This document shows, one piece after another, positions 61,260 to 64,000 of a stretch of 64,000 nucleotides of DNA. The notes under the pieces are model-generated. The model saw only the letters and a list, made by a program, of their open reading frames with translations. It ran no database searches and was not told the DNA's origin. Positions within the stretch are counted from its first letter, which is position 1; every line of letters begins with the position of its first letter. Source of the DNA: Apteryx mantelli. Lineage: Eukaryota; Chordata; Aves; Apterygiformes; Apterygidae. The stretch lies in the NCBI RefSeq assembly GCF_036417845.1, contig NC_089979.1:114423415-114487414 (forward strand). The letters run 5' to 3'. The position numbers and the translations under genes were made by a program.

Positions 61260-61405
61260 TTATGATATACTGACAAGTGTTGTATGTTATTCCCCTAGTT
61301 TAACACATACTGCTTGCTAAATTCCTTTACACAGTTTATACCCTACACAACTAAATGTTTAGTCCTCAAAAATAATCCTCCCTCTTGGAGCCAAATGCTT
61401 TCCTT
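61260..61405 (+). repeat. Direct repeat pair, copy B
   Basis: The partner of copy A, 1154 bp downstream measured at the identical core (61352-61388). Outside the core the copies differ by many substitutions and small indels. Confidence 0.8.
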
Positions 61406-64000
61406 TCAACACAGTTTCCTTCATACCAGGGTGAGGGTGGGATTCCCAGGCTGAAGTGCAGCTCTAGACTGAAACCAAATACAATGCCCTGGGACTAAGT
61501 CCCATCATCAGCAGAAGCTGGGCAAGAGGAAATGTTTCTTGTGTTAGCTCAGCTTGTGGCCACACTGGGAGAATTTGTTTTCACACCAAACAGTTGTCCG
61601 ACTTCTCTGTTGGGAAAGGAGAATCAAGGACTGATCTCTGAGAGAAAAGATCATACCTTAGCAATAGTTCTTTTTAGAGACAAGTTATTTAAAATATACA
61701 TATTATTTTTCAATAGTTATATGTATATAGTACTTACCTCTATTAAACACACATGTAAAACTTTGCTAATAGCACATTTCTGTACTTAAGCTTTGAAAAA
61801 ACAATAATAGCAATAGAGTTCAGGAGACTTGCATGCATTTGTTTCTTGTTTTCTCAGAGCTGTGGAACAAGTGAAGCAGGGCTCATGCTGCACAACTCTA
61901 GCCTTGCTCTTATTCCCAGAACCTTAATTTTGATGGCTGGGTTTGGCAAGTTGTGTTATGAAGCCTGGGTCAATTTATAGTGTTGCTCATCATGTACTTT
62001 CATTTCAGGTTGACCTCCAAATTCAAGAGAGCAACGCATTTAAAATGCTGGTTGGACAACACCAAGCACCCTCTTGATTTTTAACCTATTTCCCCAATGC
62101 AGTCCAGTGGTGTCTTGCTACAAACAACTTTATTTTGGTTTTTTTGGCCTCCTATGGTGTAGGGAACCAAGAACCCCCTCGAGGGCCTGGATCTCAGCCT
62201 GGCCCAAGTCTAAACACCAGGCTGCTCTCCGTGTGTGGTAAGACCATCGCTCTGGGCTTGTAAATCACCACTGGTCAAGAGCAGAAGGTGAACACTCTTG
62301 TCATTATTGTGGCAAATATTGTGAGTGAGGCTTTCACAGCTCCCTCTTAAGTGATGACAGAGGCCATTACAGAGATGTTTGGTTTACATTTTTTTGTGTG
62401 GGCACTGCATGCTTGTGAATTTGCTGAGCCTGTTCTTTAGGTTTTTATTTTCTAAACAATACTGCAGCTACACCAGCTAGAAAGCAATAGTTTGTGCAGC
62501 TTTATGCCCTTCATTCAGAGCAGCCTTGGGGGTGGAATTTTATCTTCCAATGAACAGGATGCTTGCTAATATGTGTGCAAATAAAAGAAACAGGGTTATT
62601 GGGAAAAGTGACAAAATATTTTAATTGTGGCAAGTAACACCTTTCTGAAACTCCTGCAGTGTTTTTTTTTTTCAACTGTCACCTTTCACTTGATAGAAAT
62701 TACTGTTGTATTGAGTCTGAGTTAGAAGACCAGGGCCATAGAGTGAGTAGAGCCTTTGAGTTTTTCGGACTGCATTAGGATTATCCCTTCCTTGTTAGAA
62801 TGGAGACCAGAGCGGAGTTTCTGGGTCTAAGCCCAACAAGTAACTTCCATTAGCTGCCTTCCACTTGCTAATAACCTCTTTGGACCATTTTGTCTATTGA
62901 TGGACAACATAACCACTCTTGAACTCAAGATCGTACCCTTAAAGAAAAATTAATCTTACATTGCCTTATAAAAGCCATGTGAACACAATTCTTGTGGTCT
63001 TGAATATTGAACCATAGCTCTATGTCAAAGTCCTGGCATTTGGTATAATGATGTATAAGACATAGATGTAGATAGTCAAAAGTAACCAGGAGGAGTACAT
63101 GCAGAAGTTGGCCAATATAACTACTGCTATTCTACTTCTTGCAGGCAGTGAGTGAAAGTGCCTGTGAATGGCAAAGCATTGCACCAGTTGAATACGGGTT
63201 CTGCAATCATGTCAGACTTTATTTTCCCTTTAGGGGGATGTATTCAATTTCTTCTATTTCTCTTCTAAAGCCCCATCAAGAAGACTGTGAACTACTGTGC
63301 AGAAAGAAAAGGAAGCCCAATTCGTTAGCTAACACTAACTGCCTGCTGTCTGATTTGATCAAGTTTAGCACCTAATGGTATGTATTTGGGTTTTTGAAGA
63401 CAAGAGGGACTGTACAGATTGAGGAGGCTAGGGCAGGGGACCTCCCTGGAAATAAGATTTAGCTTTATGTTCTAGGTTAGGAGCAAAAATGAGAATGGAA
63501 AAAGTTTCTACTCTTTAATCACTGTGTAAGCCTCTCTTGTTCGCCACTGTCTTTCATTGCAATGACATCACCTGGTATGAGTAAATCCCTATAATGCCAA
63601 AGGCAGACAGAATACAAGAGAGCCCAGTACCTGTGGCCTGGTCTTCAGTGACATATGTGGCTGAACATCTCCCATCAGTTTGTGTGTGCCCCACCAAGTT
63701 CAGTGTCCAGCGGTTTGACTGTGAGACACCTCCACCAGCCTCTGTGGACTTGCTCTCACCAGAGCTTCTGTGAAGCTTGATTAACTACATGGCTTGTTTG
63801 GTGCTTCAGAGAGATGATCCTTCATGGAGCCAATTTTTTTCTAAGGTGACTAGATGCATGGATGCAGCTGCACTGAAGATGGCTGGAAATGGAAGGGGGC
63901 TACTGCTTCCTTGCAAGTTTGTCTGAAAAGTGCTGCATTGGAAAGCACAGTATCACCCTAGTAAATCTGTTCCAGGTGATCTTACAGGGCCTTTAGTAGC
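61406..64000. other. Intergenic to window end, no gene recognised
   Basis: About 2.6 kb with short chance reading frames only. No repeat or RNA gene recognised. Confidence 0.7.

Noticed and set aside
1..64000. CRISPR arrays, prokaryotic operons, insertion sequences, phage or viral genes
   Set aside because: No regular spacer repeats, dense coding or viral-type gene sets; the window is a vertebrate chromosome segment with one spliced gene.

Overview
The window is nuclear DNA from a vertebrate, most likely a sauropsid (bird, crocodilian or turtle). It is AT-rich, with one large CpG island, interrupted genes with GT-AG introns, and almost no young interspersed repeats. The recognisable repeats are old: a decayed CR1-type LINE, a hAT-like MITE, and three amniote-type ancient repeat fragments. 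I cannot decide between bird, crocodilian and turtle from sequence alone.

Only one protein-coding gene can be supported: HERPUD2, on the + strand and complete. Its CpG-island promoter and 5' UTR occupy about 23.18-24.02 kb. Eight coding exons run from 24022 to 43164, with phases that join perfectly into a 406-residue protein. The 3' UTR ends at one of three AATAAA signals (43396, 43896, 43999), and the last looks strongest. The product is an ER-membrane protein of the HERP family. It has an N-terminal ubiquitin-like domain (exons 1-3), a low-complexity linker (exons 3-6), a hydrophobic membrane hairpin (end of exon 6), and an acidic C-terminal tail (exons 7-8). By family knowledge it works with the HRD1 ubiquitin ligase in ER-associated degradation.

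The flanks (1 to about 23.1 kb and about 44.05 to 64 kb) hold no gene I can recognise. In human, HERPUD2 lies between SEPTIN7 (beyond its promoter) and TBX20 (beyond its 3' end). If synteny holds, the left flank faces SEPTIN7 and the right flank faces TBX20, and both are regulatory or empty intergenic DNA. Points of interest there are a G-rich block at 2.4-3.2 kb, the MITE at 3.8 kb, a CTCF-like motif at 47.25 kb, the CR1 remnant at 52.6-53.9 kb, and an unexplained pair of direct repeats at 60.1 and 61.3 kb sharing a 37-bp identical core.

I found no sign of a novel multi-gene system. The most testable new points are a short upstream ORF with a strong start context in the HERPUD2 5' UTR, the duplicated element at 60-61 kb, a 25-T tract just before the exon 6 acceptor, and the candidate CTCF motifs.
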